A DNA stretch of 62,500 nucleotides, taken from assembly GCF_000091045.1 (NCBI RefSeq), contig NC_006686.1, positions 1,072,501 to 1,135,000 on the forward strand. The letters run 5' to 3'. Position 1 is the first letter of the stretch; each line of letters starts with the position of its first letter. The translations under genes were made by a program, and so were the position numbers. This stretch comes from Cryptococcus deneoformans JEC21. Lineage: Eukaryota; Basidiomycota; Tremellomycetes; Tremellales; Cryptococcaceae. The notes under the pieces are model-generated. The model saw only the letters and a program-made list of their open reading frames with translations. It did not search any database and was not told the origin of the DNA. Positions 45,185-57,086 of the stretch are shown here, piece after piece.

Positions 45185-45679
45185 ATGGCGTCCCCTACAA
45201 TCCTTTCATCTCCTCTTCTCAGCTTAGAAAGTATCAACATTCTCCTAGCTTCACCAGCACCACAGAACGTCGATGTGCGTATCCAACTCTTATCGGCCAA
45301 GATTCTTGCCCTTTCAAATCTCCCACTGTCTCCTGCATGTCGTCTGGATGTTCAGAAGACTAGGTTCCAATTAGGCAAAACGTATCTAAGAGATAAGTTT
45401 GACTTGAAATGTGCCGAAATAGAACTAGGCATGGTTCAAAGGGAATGCAAAGAGCTGGCTAGGAAAAAATCCTACAAAGCAGACGAATTGGAGCACTATC
45501 CGAGCCAAGAAAACATCATTAAAGAGATGGCAGTTGAATATGAAGCATTGCAAAGTCAAGCAAAAGAACTGAGAATGGAAGCTATGCGTCTTCTCGTCGA
45601 AGTCGAAGAAGGCCTCGGTAGGCTAGGAAGAGCTGCCACATGGAGAAATTTGATTGAGGCAGCTGTGAAGGATGCGTAA
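45185..45679 (+). CDS. Small uncharacterised coiled-coil protein, 164 aa, single exon
   Basis: Not recognised. The frame opens at an ATG at 45173; the second ATG at 45185 (context ACC ATG GCG) looks better. The protein begins with Ser/Leu-rich sequence (SPTILSSPLLSLESINILLA), then a predicted helical region with heptad-like Leu/Ala spacing (YLRDKFDLKCAEIELGMVQR, EYEALQSQAKELRMEAMRLL) and ends ATWRNLIEAAVKDA. No signal peptide or membrane segment. Without introns it is unusual in this window. A TTACGTAA-bearing promoter and codon use like its neighbours support it being real. Confidence 0.65.
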   Translation: MASPTILSSPLLSLESINILLASPAPQNVDVRIQLLSAKILALSNLPLSPACRLDVQKTRFQLGKTYLRDKFDLKCAEIELGMVQRECKELARKKSYKADELEHYPSQENIIKEMAVEYEALQSQAKELRMEAMRLLVEVEEGLGRLGRAATWRNLIEAAVKDA

Positions 45680-47586
45680 TGGCCAGGCCTCTCGAAGTGA
45701 GTGATTTCAATGTGCAATGTTTGACTATGGCTGATGGGGCGTCAGTCTGTCAAAGGTCGGACACGGTACAAACCATCGTGATGGGCCGACCCTCAGGCAA
45801 TTGCATCAACCCTAGTTAGATTTACTCTGCTTGGTATAGTCATTATAGTAATGACCCGTTTCATTCCCCGACTTTGCCGACTTTTTCGGATTGCACACTT
45901 GTGTTGTCCATTATTTCCATTCCAGTACTGTAGGAGGAATCTAAGAACCGAAGGATTACCTAATCACCCGTTATCTTCCATTTCAGTTAACGGACAATTT
46001 GTGCCGATCCGATTCAATCGATGCACCGAGAATATGGACCTAATACCGTGCGACTGAAGCAAAAATATCAAGATCGGTATACGAAACATACCATTCCTAT
46101 CGATTTAGTCGCGTCTGTAAGGATTCCCAAACCTTCTGATAATAATATGAACTCATTCTAAGTTGCGATTTCTCATGATGGTATGTATGCCAGATGGTAT
46201 TTCAACTAGAATCCAGCCCCATTATTTGGGTCAATCCCCTCTGAGCCGGCTCAACCTAGCATCTTTTCCAATTCGTTCTCTTCTAATTCGTTCTCTTCTC
46301 AATGAATACATTTTCCTTCTACGTATATATCAGGATAAGCATTCCCTTTCCTTCTATCATTTCAAAAAATTTGATTCCTTTTGCAATGAATGTCCTGCCG
46401 TCTCAAGTACAATATAGCCTTTGGTCTGTAATTTTTTTGTGAGGGCATCGAGTGCAAAAGGAAGATTGTGTATCAAAGCAGGATTTGAGGAACATGTTGC
46501 GTGCCCTGTAATACAACACGATAAGGCTTGTAAATGGATTGAGCCCAGTGGTAATAAACCTGTCACGGGAAGTTGTTCTTTTGCCTTCATGAAGTGTCCA
46601 CAATTAGATGAGTGTCGGTGATGGATGCTGCTTTCCCGATACCCATACCAGCTGGATTGGAGAATGCTTGGATGTTTATGAGCTTAGAAATTAGAGCTCG
46701 GGAGTCCGTGTGAGGTATCTTGAGAGTAAACGGAGTTCTCAGCGTATAACTAGCAGCAGTTCTTTCCACAGTCATGAATAATGTGTCCAAATGTCAGGAC
46801 AAACCGATTCTAACAGTATGTTCCATATTCCTCGGATGTTTTCTGATACAAGATCGGGCTGATTCAGAAGAATGACATTTCTAAACGCTACGTGCCTGCG
46901 ATAACGCCCCATAAGCGATAAGCAGGTCGGAAGTCAAAATCGTTCAAGGCATGATGACACGCTTTTGGCATTCATTCATTTTATCGGGCATTGTCCCTTG
47001 GTATGGTTATTGTCTGGATTTGAGCCTTTCTCTGATCACAGGCAGCCAGGTACAACTTACCATAAGCACCAGTACATTGCGATGGTCCACCATTGTACAC
47101 AGAGGACTCCGTCGACGCACAGATCCCCATCCCCTCATCGTTGACCCCAGTAGTTCTTCGGAAGGAAGCTTGCCCCAAATAAACCAGAGAAACGCACAGC
47201 AGCTGTATATCAGATTTGTCTGGATGTACAAAACCTATTAGTTCGACCTTAACCCAATCATTTTCACCGAAGATTCACGACCTTATCAATCTTCGGTTGC
47301 CGTTCAACTTACAATTTCGACAGAGTTGCGTATACACCCAGTGGGTAAAATGAAGAAGAATACAGTGTAGTCGTCGAAGGAGTTGGGTTTGATGGGAATT
47401 CATTTTCGGTTGTACAATCAATGGAGGATGACGGCGGATGGACCTCCGCCGGGAGTTTACATTGATAAAGGTATTACGTATTGAATTGACGCAGCGGTTT
47501 ACATCCCACAATAAAAACAACAATAATTCCCACTACGTACGTAGCTCCCATTTTCCATCGCGCTTCCCTGTCTTACTCCAACGACG
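45680..47586. other. Unresolved 1.9-kb stretch
   Basis: Several open frames of 60-96 codons on both strands (for example minus 46357-46790 and plus 46951-47241) but no recognised family and no coherent splicing. Could be a decayed gene or non-coding transcript. TTACGTA at 47474-47480 and TACGTACGTA at 47534-47543 belong to the promoter of the golgin gene. Confidence 0.4.
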
Positions 47587-50427
47587 ATGTTCGCCGTGTC
47601 TCTCCAAGACCGCCTCAAGGCGGCGGTAAACTCTTTAGAAGCAACAGGCTCCACTTTACAAGCACGCGCCTTGAACGCAAATCAACATCCGCAAGACACG
47701 AGAGACTCGAGTCCCCAGGACGCAACCAGTGCGAATCCCCGTCCTGCTTCCCCATCTCCTCCCTTTCCACACTCAAATAACAGCAAACAGGATGTTAGGT
47801 CAAAATCTGTCCCCGTGCCTCTGAATCAAGCGGCCTATACCGGCGCAACTACAAGTCAGCTCGCTGAGAATGCTCTCTCAGGTCTTAGAAAGTCCTTCCA
47901 GTTTGGGCGAAGCTCTCTGGACCTTTCTGATCCAGTGGGAATCTCATCTTCACTTCCCGCTACCCCGAGTGGTCAAGGAGTCAAGGACATTGATTTACCT
48001 TCACCTTCAGCTTCAGTGCCTGCTGAGCCCTCAGCGTTCGCGGGAAAGTCACCAGCTGTCAGTTTTCTTCAAATCACGGATGCCGCTAATGGGCCTACGG
48101 AAATTCACGCGCGATCCACCACGATGAGGACACTGATTCCAGGTGATCCCATGTCAATACCATTACCCCCATCACCCACATTATCGTCGATCTTACCTTC
48201 TCCAGAGGCGGATCCTTTAGGAGCTTCCACGTCATATGATAGTGTCGATGAGGGAACGATCCCCGGCCACAAAGAGCTAAAACCTGTAGAGAAGCCAGAT
48301 CAAGATGAAAAGGATCTCAATCAGCCTGATGAAGAAATGGCTTCTACGAATGTGAAGAAGTTGGCTGACCTCGAAAGGCGGTACGATGATCTGTCCAACA
48401 GATTCACAACTCTTCTTATTCAGGCACACCAAGCAAACAAGATTTTCAAAGAGCTTACTCCACTGGAAAGCTGCATCAGTGATGTCGAGGCCTTAGAGGG
48501 ATGGATAAGGATGATGGTAGGAAAAGTTGAGATGATGGGAACGGAAATGAAGAGACTCCAAGACAATCTCACTTGTGAGTTAAGGTTTCGATTAAATAAA
48601 CTCAGTCTTATTGACCTTCTGGTTTTCAGTACAAGACTCTAGGATTGAAGAGCTCCGTGATACGCATCGACTTGAATCCGCCTCTCAAAATGAACTAGTT
48701 TCCAAACTCCGATCTGACCTTTCTGAATCTCAGTCTAAACTTTCCACATATTCCTCTACTGCGGCCACCGTGACTCAGCTGCGTGCCGACCTTGCCAAAG
48801 CTCAGACTCAAGCCAAAGAAGAGGAAGAAAAGCGAATCAAAGCTATCTCTCTACTCAAAACTGTCCGCCTGAAACTTGTAAAGGTTGAAAAGGAAAAGGA
48901 GGAGCTCGAAAAAGATAGGGCGAGCGAGAGAGCTGAGAGGAGTCGATTGAATGAGGAAATGGAAAAGGCGAAAATTGAGAAAGAGAAGGAAGTCTCATCC
49001 CTGAAGAAAGGGTTTGAAAGAGAGCTGGGGGGGGCCAAAGAAAGGTATGAGAAAGAATTAAAAGACAAAAAGGCGAGTTGGGAGCTCGAGATGATCACAA
49101 CAAAAGTACGCGTCTTCAATGAATAGCGACAATGGCTCACGCCCTTTGTTCAGGCTGCTCACGCCAAAGAGCTTTCCCAAAAATCGGTCAAAATTTCAGG
49201 ACTTGAAGCCATCATCAAAGAGCTCAATACCAACAAACAGACTATTCATGCCCTTCTACAAAGCAAGCAAGCCGAGGCCGAATCGGCCAGAGCAGATATG
49301 GAAGAGATGCAGACTAAGAGCAAAGAACTAGAGTTCCAATTGCGGGAGGCGAACGAGCGCTGCTCTTTACTGGAGGACAGTTTGAGAGATGATGGTATGG
49401 GAAGAGGGGGACCAGTGGGGATGACCGTACTAGAAACTAGGAGGGATTCACTCTCCTCAAGTAGGAATAACAGCTTGTCAGGTACAAGTCCAATGGAGAT
49501 CCAACGACTCCTTGCTGAATCTGAATCTCGCGCTGAGTCTAAGCTTTCAGAACTTCGCGCTCGTATTCGCTCGCTCGAATGTGAGAGAAACGAACTCGAA
49601 GAAGAATGGGCAGGTAAGATGCAAGAAAGGGTGAGGGAACTGGAGAAAATGAGGAGAGTCCTTCTAGATAAAGAAAAAGAGCATGCCAGGAGTTTAGAAG
49701 GCTTGAGAGAAAGAGAATCGACGATCCAGGAAGTAGAACAGAAGACAAGAGACCTGGAAGCTGAGATTTCGAGGATGAAGCTCAGGATGGAGGAGGTTGA
49801 GGGGGACAAGGCTGTCGCCTCCGAGTCCGAAGTGTGTGCTTTTTTTTTAACTATGATACACCCTAACACCTTTGTAGCGGGCTGCTCGCGAGGAACTTTC
49901 TTCTCTTCAGCACGAACTTGTCGACCTTCGTTCGCAGTTGGATGATTCCAAATCTCATATCAGTTTCCTTAAGTCTACCAACAAGACACTTCGCGATGAG
50001 ATGCGAAAGATACAGTCATCCGTTCAGCTGATGGAAAAGCAACGAAATCCTGGAGTGGGTTATTGGGCTGCTGCCGCAGGTCAGAGATCAAGTATGGTCG
50101 GCTCTCCGATGTCTAGTGTGAACGTCGATTCGCCCGCACTGGGAAGAAAGAGCGTAGAAAGCATTAGAACAACGGCTGGAACGGAAATAGGCAGCGACCT
50201 GGGAGAGAGCAAGAGAACTCCCGAGGAAGACCTGAATTTGGAGGTAGGTCCTGATCAATCGGATGAGGCGAAAGGTGATGCTAATTTACATTAAGTACCT
50301 GCGGAATGTCATTCTACAATTTCTCGAGCACAAGGAGATGCGACCGAACCTCGTAAGGGTGATGTCCGTCATCCTTAGGTTTACTCCCCAGGAGTTGCGA
50401 AGACTGAATGCGAAACTGCTCAGTTAG
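47587..50427 (+). CDS. GRIP-domain golgin (IMH1-like), 879 aa
   Basis: Tethering protein of the trans-Golgi recruited by Arl1-GTP through its GRIP domain. Five exons: 47587-48574, 48630-49105, 49154-49831, 49878-50243, 50296-50427; introns 55, 48, 46, 52 nt; 880 codons with stop. The N-terminus MFAVSLQDRLKAAVNSLEAT is followed by about 240 residues of Ser/Pro-rich disorder. Almost continuous coiled coil runs from about 48350 to 50030 (ELRDTHRLESASQNELVSKL, LARSLEGLRERESTIQEVEQ-type heptads). The last exon is the GRIP domain: YLRNVILQFLEHKEMRPNLV, RVMSVILRFTPQELRRLNAK, with the key Tyr as its first residue. An intron exactly precedes that domain. Confidence 0.92.
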
Positions 50428-50817
50428 CAGCATTAGACGTTGCTGCTCGGGGGTATACCATTGTATCTCGAAGTCCTTTCATGGTAGTTTGTAGTTCAAC
50501 CATGAACCAGGCATTGCCATGGAAAAGTTGTAAATTATGTCTCGAACCGATCGCTCCTTCCCTCTGCCCAGTAGCATTTCAGTAAAGCAGCTTTCTCTCC
50601 ATTATGTAGGCGGCAGGTCATTTATGCACAAGCTGTACGAGTCTATCGTAGCAAATAGTAATGTACAATCTCAATCATAATAATATATAACAATATAATT
50701 ACATTGAATTATCTACACATGTATATGTCGCACCAAAGGATAAATGAAGGCTATGAAACGAAGGAATATGGAACAAGCAGAAGATAACAGTATGGGAATC
50801 AGAATCATTTATATCGA
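50428..50817. other. Convergent intergenic region, 390 bp
   Basis: 3' flanks of the golgin and GT90 genes; AT-rich, no feature. Confidence 0.5.
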
Positions 50818-53800
50818 CTACTTCCGTTCGCCAGCAGTGGTATCTACTGCTACATCGTCGCCGCTTATCCATACCTCAAGCTTTACCCCGTCCATCCCAT
50901 CCATGTCCTTCTTGGCCTCTTCCATTATTACACCCGCCTTGTGTCGCGGCGCTTCCTCCTTCGCATCGGGCAAAGGCATCTTCGTCAAATGTGAAGAGTA
51001 ACCGCCGTCCACGAGTGTATCCTCTGGAGAGCTAAACCGTTCGAACGAGTTTATTTGTGTCCAGTTATCGTTGTTCAGGTGGAAGTCCATGTCCACCCCT
51101 TCTTTTGCCGCAATCCTCTGAGAGGTAAAAGTCAAAACTGCCGACTCATCTAGGCCCGCCAACGAATTACTGAAATTACTCACGGCATATTCCAAGAAAA
51201 GTCTCATCATATAGGCCTGGAGATCTTCCATTCTGAACATTCTCTGGACAAAGCATTTCTACAAAGAAATCAAACAATCAGCGGATGGCTCCCGATCATC
51301 TCCCTGGCGTAAAGACTCACTCCATTTCTCGCAAGAGCTTGGGCCGTCTCGTCAAAAGCGAGCTCCGGATGAGTAGGTGTACCACGGAAACTAGCAAGAA
51401 ATCATCAGTGAGGGCCTTCCGAGGAACCACTCTGCTTACTCACAACGCCATGATGTCGGGAAGATCCGAAAAGTCAAGTTTAGCGGGTATGTACATGAAC
51501 CATCTGTGTGAGAATTGATGAAGTTCAACACTCATATCATGCGAAGCAGCGTTTTTGGAGTTATGACGGTATACTTACGGTATTAAATGCGGTTGAAACC
51601 ATTCAGTAAACATGGTCATCTTGATAACCAGTGAGTTCGTGCTCATCAGCTTTCTGAACCGCCCGCTTCGTCGGCAGAAAAGTCAGCGTTCAGCTGTCTC
51701 TTGATAAGCAGTAGCAAACGCACCTCCAACCATTGCCATCAATGTCTAAGAGAAACTTGTTCAAATTCAAGTCGTCTCCGCTTTGTCTGGGTGCCCATTC
51801 AATCTCATCCCTAGCTTTCTAATTAGCGCCTGAAGTTAAATATCGGACTGAAAAAGTTAATTCGTGACTTACCACATACTCTGACAAGTACCGTCATCTT
51901 GGGAACATTGTATGGGCTCACCAGCCAGCTTGATATCGTAAAAGAACTCCATAGCCTGGGCTGTTAAAATCTTTTCCTCTTTATATCGTAGTGGGCCTTC
52001 CGTCTCCGTCGCCCTGTGCTCCTTGACTTCTGTGTTTCCTTCACGCCACCCATCCAAGTCCTCATCACCGCCCATAGCACTATATACGTCAAGTTCATCA
52101 TAGTCGTCCTCTTCTCTTTGTCCCAAATTAGGTACAAGATAATTCATGGGCTCTAAAGAACGGTTGTTTGCGTAATTGTGAAGGCGAAAACGGTGTGCAG
52201 ATCTCCAATCGAGATCAGAAGTCATCCAAGATATGCCAGTAGGACTACCACGCTACCGGCAGGTGAGCAACGCACAGCCCCTCAAAGTCCGCGAAAAGCT
52301 CACCCAAGCGAGTTTGGAGCTGGGTTTATTTTCCCATTCTGGATCGTTGCCAGGTGGGTCGTGGAACTGGTCAAGAGGGGTCACAAGGATGTCAGAACTA
52401 TTTTGTGTGTTCAGTTATTAGTTGTCCATTAGAAGTTACGGAGAGATTTCGAACTTAATTGATGTTTTTGCCAGACTGAACAGTGGTAATAATTGAGTGT
52501 GAGGTCGTGGATGGGAGTATGGCTCATGTGGTTCAATCGTTAATCCGTGAAGAGGGATAAGATAAGGGTCTGTAAACGTCACTGTGGATTCCACCCAGAG
52601 AGGTCATTCGGTAAAGATGACACCTACTTTGGCAGAGATCACCAGCTTCTAAGCTATCATAAATAAGAGACTTGCCCTCCGAGAAATTTTCATTTTTCCT
52701 GTAATTCGAGTCTGGAGCACAACTCCTAGATAATTTCACTTTGGCGCTATCTGTCTCTTCTAAATGTGATGTTTTCTCTCCTCGTAACCCGAGGTCTACC
52801 AGAGATCCTCTGCGAGCCCAAGAAAGATAAATTTGAGGTTGATCGAAAATGGAGAATGTGGCACGCATATCAGGGAGATAATCTGAAAATCCTCGAAGTA
52901 GTGAAGCTGTGTCTCTGGCGCGAGGCAGTGTCCCTCCCCATTGAAGTCCCCCTTCATCTTTAATCTAGCAGGTGAGATTTAGCGCTGAGACCAACCAAAC
53001 TTCCAGCACAAAAGTCTCACCTCGATGTCTACAGAGCCGTTTCGCACCACTAAAGTAAATGTTTCCGCCATATTATCCACCATCTCCATTCTTCTCATCA
53101 TTTCACTCTTTGGCAATGCCAAAAAAGGGGCTAAATCAAGATTGATTCTGTCGTATTCATCCGGCAGCACCAGATTGTGCTGCATTGCAAAATCCCACCA
53201 TTTGTCAAAACCCTTGGGTGGCTGTCGCCCATACCTCCTTATGTATTCCCGTACGGCCTCCTCCAAAGTCCTTGACTGACGTGAAAGCAGCTCTTCCCAC
53301 CGTTTCTCTCCCAAATCTAGTAGCAGAGGTATGGGATGTGGCGCTTCAGGGTCATGGGATACAATGAGGTGTCCAGTCGGAGAATAACTATGGTAGTGTT
53401 TGAAAGTTTTTGAGCGGCCATGGTAAATAGAGGAGTTTCTGGAAAAGCTTGAGCCTCGGAAGACAGTCCGGAGACGAGTTAAGTCCCGATGGTACGCATC
53501 TATTGGCGAGACGAACCGGCAAAGACCATCGAAGTCCTTCAGTCCAGCGATTTTACTCTTGTCGCTTGCATGCCAGAATCTGCCTAGATTTCACTCTTCA
53601 GCTCCACAATATCTGTGTGTCTATTTCAAAGTGTCCTTACCTAACAGGGCCAGAACGGCTAGAAAGACAATCAAAAACAATCTCTTGGGCGATCCCAATA
53701 TTCTGAACCGCCTCCGTCTGGTGGGAAGCTGTCCTAAAGTGAAGATGTAGGGCTTCTGGAATGTGGCTTGTGGCCGCAGGCCCACTGGCGATTCCGGATA

Positions 53801-53926
53801 GCCATCTTGAGAAGCGCGGGTCGAAGGATTGTAAGAAGCCGGAGTGGTGTAAAGATGGGGTGCAGAGGCGGGTGGAGTCGAAGCAGCACGAAATGGAATT
53901 CGCGGAGACGCTTCCTGAACCTCCAT
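50818..53926 (-). CDS. GT90/CAP10-family glycosyltransferase (beta-1,2-xylosyltransferase-like)
   Basis: Golgi type II membrane glycosyltransferase. From the ATG at 53924-53926: a cytosolic tail of about 80 residues rich in Pro/Ser/Arg, then a signal-anchor helix (RLFLIVFLAVLALLG), then a lumenal domain. Blocks of the CAP10 family: LEEAVREYIRRYGRQPPKGF followed by DKWWDFAMQHN, then DEYDRINLDLAPFLALPKSE. A GT90 nucleotide-sugar region is interrupted by introns at 51870-52230 (AMEFFYDIKLAGEPIQCSQD), then NKFLLDIDGNGW-like sequence, LVIKMTMFTEWFQPHLIP and LDFSDLPDIMAFFRGTP near 51430-51770. The C-terminus reads RMFRMEDLQAYMMRLFLEYA; stop at 50818-50820. The family makes capsule or glycolipid xylose linkages in Cryptococcus (CAP10, CXT1). 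Which member this is cannot be told here. Confidence 0.85.
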
Positions 53927-55195
53927 GGTTTCGCTAGCTTCTTACACAGTAAGAAGCCGAAATGGGAATACCGTGTGGAGATTGGAAAATTGATGTTAGT
54001 CGCAGAGAGCGAAATTGAAGATCGGGAATATCGGTCACGTCGTCGTTAATACGTACGTAAGGGTTAGAACATTTAGTTACCTGTATAATAACCCAAAGGA
54101 ACGGGAGATGGAAAATTAGATGAGAACTGAAGAACTACATGCTTCACTTGTATATCTGATATTTCAAGAAGTACAAAACAACAGAATTACAGATCGCAGA
54201 TCTCGACATATTATTTTAAGATTAAAATCAATACTAATCAATACACACCTTACTGTAAGCAAGCTTTGCAACTACTGTATCCTATCCGTACCGTTAAAGG
54301 GAACTTGAGATTGGAAAGGCAGATATAGAAAGTAGGGATCACGGGTGCAAAATATGCTGTATTTAATGCAGTTTCTTGTTTCACGCTCTTTCTTCTTGTA
54401 CGGTAGGAGGATCAAGGTACGAGGTAAAAGGTCCCGGATACAACAAGGTTCAAGGTACGGGCTGGAGGTTGTCGACTGTCGATCATTGGTTGGATCGCAC
54501 AAGCAAGTATGTAGTAGTCACTATTGTGTGCTGTTTTATTATGCCCCTGCATGTAAATAATAACTAAAATACGCGCATAAAAGTACAACTATTATATTAC
54601 TACATGCATGAATAATAATTATGCAGCAGATAATTATGGTGACATTCCCAACACTGTACTGTACACAACCCGTCGTATGTAAAACACAAAACACAGCGAC
54701 CCACTATCAGTAATTCCATTGGAAGATGTAAGCCTATGTTTGAAGCTTGTGCTCTTTCTAGCGCCATCATACACCCATCTGGAAGCAATAATGTTGATAC
54801 GGATCGTGAAACTAATAAAAGAGATAAAGCAGAAGTCCATGATGCTCACGTATTTTTTCCTGATCAAGTTGAAAGAGTAGAAAGCTCCTTTCGATTTTCA
54901 TCTCACTATGCATGTCGACTTCTATTTTTTTCAGTGCAATGGTCCCGCTTCGGGCGGGTGGTTGTACTTTTTGTTCATGCGAATTGCTGCGCTTGACATC
55001 TTTGTACAATCTGCTTTGACAGCGACTATACGGAATGGCAAGGCGACACTTCTCGAGAGCGTTATCTTCTTTCAATGGGGATCCAAAAAAGCATTGAAGC
55101 TGGAATGTACACAATGCCTTGTCGTGCTTGCGATTTGACGTTGTGAATTGTGTATTATACATACGACATATACTACGGTACCAAAAAAGCGTGTA
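53927..55195. other. Intergenic, 1.27 kb
   Basis: Promoter of the GT90 gene, with TACGTACGTAA at 54050-54060, and 3' flank of MSP1. Small frames on both strands have no motifs. Nothing else supported. Confidence 0.5.
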
Positions 55196-56636
55196 TCAAT
55201 CAAGCGACTCCGTGACATATGCTCCTGGAGGTCTCCTGCTGGGATCGACATAGGCATAGGCATGGGAATCATGCAGAACAAAATCGTCCATGTTGAGAGG
55301 TCGTATTTGGAAACCCTGTTGTAGTCATGTAACACCATGAGTGGACGTGTAAGTTGAGCGCTAAAGAGAACATACCTCTTTCCGAGCCTTTTCCAAGCCT
55401 TGTACTCCACTTTTCCCTTTTTCTCGCATCAGCTCTTGCACGGGCGTCATGACTGCATTTCGACAAGTTTCACGGAGGTCTGACCCAGAAAGACCATCTG
55501 TGCGTTGCGCAAGCTTTTCAATGGAGAAATCAGACGCAAGTCTTGTGTGCATGAGCATGAGCGTGAGGATTTTGACTCGTTGCTCATGATTGGGAAGGCG
55601 AATAGCAAATCTCTTAGGCATCCGTCGAAGAATTGCGGGATCGATGCTATTGGTAAATGAATGAGCTGCTATTCGTCCGCTGAAGGCCATAACTCTGCTT
55701 ACTCATTTGGTCGATTGGTTGCTCCTAGAACTAATATTCTAGAATCGCTGCCGGTGGTCAAACCATCCCAGAGACTAGAGAAGTTCAGTGACTACAATTG
55801 ATATACTTCCTAACTTACGTCATGAACTCGGCTTTCATCATTGCAGTCACTTCGTGGTCTCCAGCCGATCTTTCTCTGAAGAGACTATCGATCTCATCGA
55901 TGAAAATCTTAAGAGTTGTCAGATTTTTTGTTGGGAAAGGCAAATTGAATGGCTTACGATACTAGGCTGCAGCTTTTTCGCAAGTGAAAAGAGCCCAGCA
56001 ACAAGTTTATTAGATTCGCCGAACCATTTGTTTGTCCTGTAATGGTCAAATTGCCAAATTTAGCATCAATAAATTCAGAGATAAGACCTAGAACTGACAG
56101 ACTCGAAAGAGGAAGGTTTATAAAAGTGGCCCCACTCTCCTTTGCCAAAGCCTTAGCCAGCATCGTTTTACCACACCCTGGATGTCCATATAACAGCACT
56201 CCTTTTGGAGCACTCAACAATCCATTTCCACTGCCGAAAAGCTCTGGAAAGGTTAGAGGATATATAACTGTTTCCCTCAAGCTCGCAATAATATCGTCTA
56301 GACCTCCTATTCCCTCGAATGTGACGTCGATCGATGAAGGTGGTACTATCTCGGCGGCAATGGCTTGCTCATACTCGTCTAACTCAAGCGACGCTAGTTG
56401 CGCTTCCGAGAGGCCCGTCTGGGCAAGGAGACTCTTGCTCTTCTCTTTAGCTTTTCTCGAGGAACCGGATGCGGGATCCAGTGATGACACGACATATCGA
56501 AGGGTATAATAGAGGGCGACTTGAGAAGCCGCAAAAAATGCAACTGGCGGCGAGCATCAGACGACCAGTAACGTAGCGGAATAAGCAGATACAACTAACC
56601 GTCCATAAATACTCTTCCAATATCTCTGGGGGCCAT
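55196..56636 (-). CDS. MSP1: Outer mitochondrial membrane AAA ATPase MSP1 (ATAD1)
   Basis: Membrane-anchored AAA extractase that removes mislocalised tail-anchored proteins from mitochondria and peroxisomes. Minus strand from the ATG at 56634-56636: exon 56600-56636 ([12 protein letters not shown]), 56-nt intron, then a membrane helix [40 protein letters not shown] and the linker [15 protein letters not shown] follow, then Walker [21 protein letters not shown], Walker [21 protein letters not shown], and sensor 1/arginine-finger region [20 protein letters not shown]. The C-terminal domain includes [19 protein letters not shown]. It ends [20 protein letters not shown] through stop TGA at 55196-55198. 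All hallmarks of Msp1 are present, including the N-terminal anchor. Confidence 0.94.
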
Positions 56637-57086
56637 TTTGCGTGGCGTTAACTTCGTAGGACCAGAAAAATATAAAGCAAAGGATTTTATTAATAAACTA
56701 CAGACTCAGACGAGACTAATAAGAGCTTCGTTGCCACTGTAAAATGACGAGCCAGCAACCTTTTACAGTAATACGTAATAGAAGGAGTGTGTTGCGATTG
56801 CGGTCGCCTCGTCGGACGTAATAAAAACAAACGCCGGTCGTCGTCGTCACCGCACGCCTCGCAAAATCCTCTAAAGAAATACCTTAAACAATCTTTCTCG
56901 CGCCTAAAGTTTATTTCGTCGGCATATTTGACTCCGCCGCGCCTGTCTTTTCGCCGACTGCCAAACAACAAAATAACAAACAACAAAACAGTTCACGACC
57001 ATACTTTCCTCGAGAACAAGGGCATAATTAACTGTCAAAGAAACTCAGGATAAGATTTCCGATAGTTCCCTCCAGGTTTGGCCTCC
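56637..57086. promoter_or_regulatory. Divergent promoter MSP1 / Aurora kinase
   Basis: 450 bp shared upstream region with TACGTAA at 56772-56778. No exon seen. Confidence 0.45.

Noticed and set aside
49246..49869. 207-codon minus-strand Ser/Leu-rich frame
   Set aside because: Antisense shadow of the golgin coiled coil; Glu/Lys codons read as Ser/Leu in reverse.
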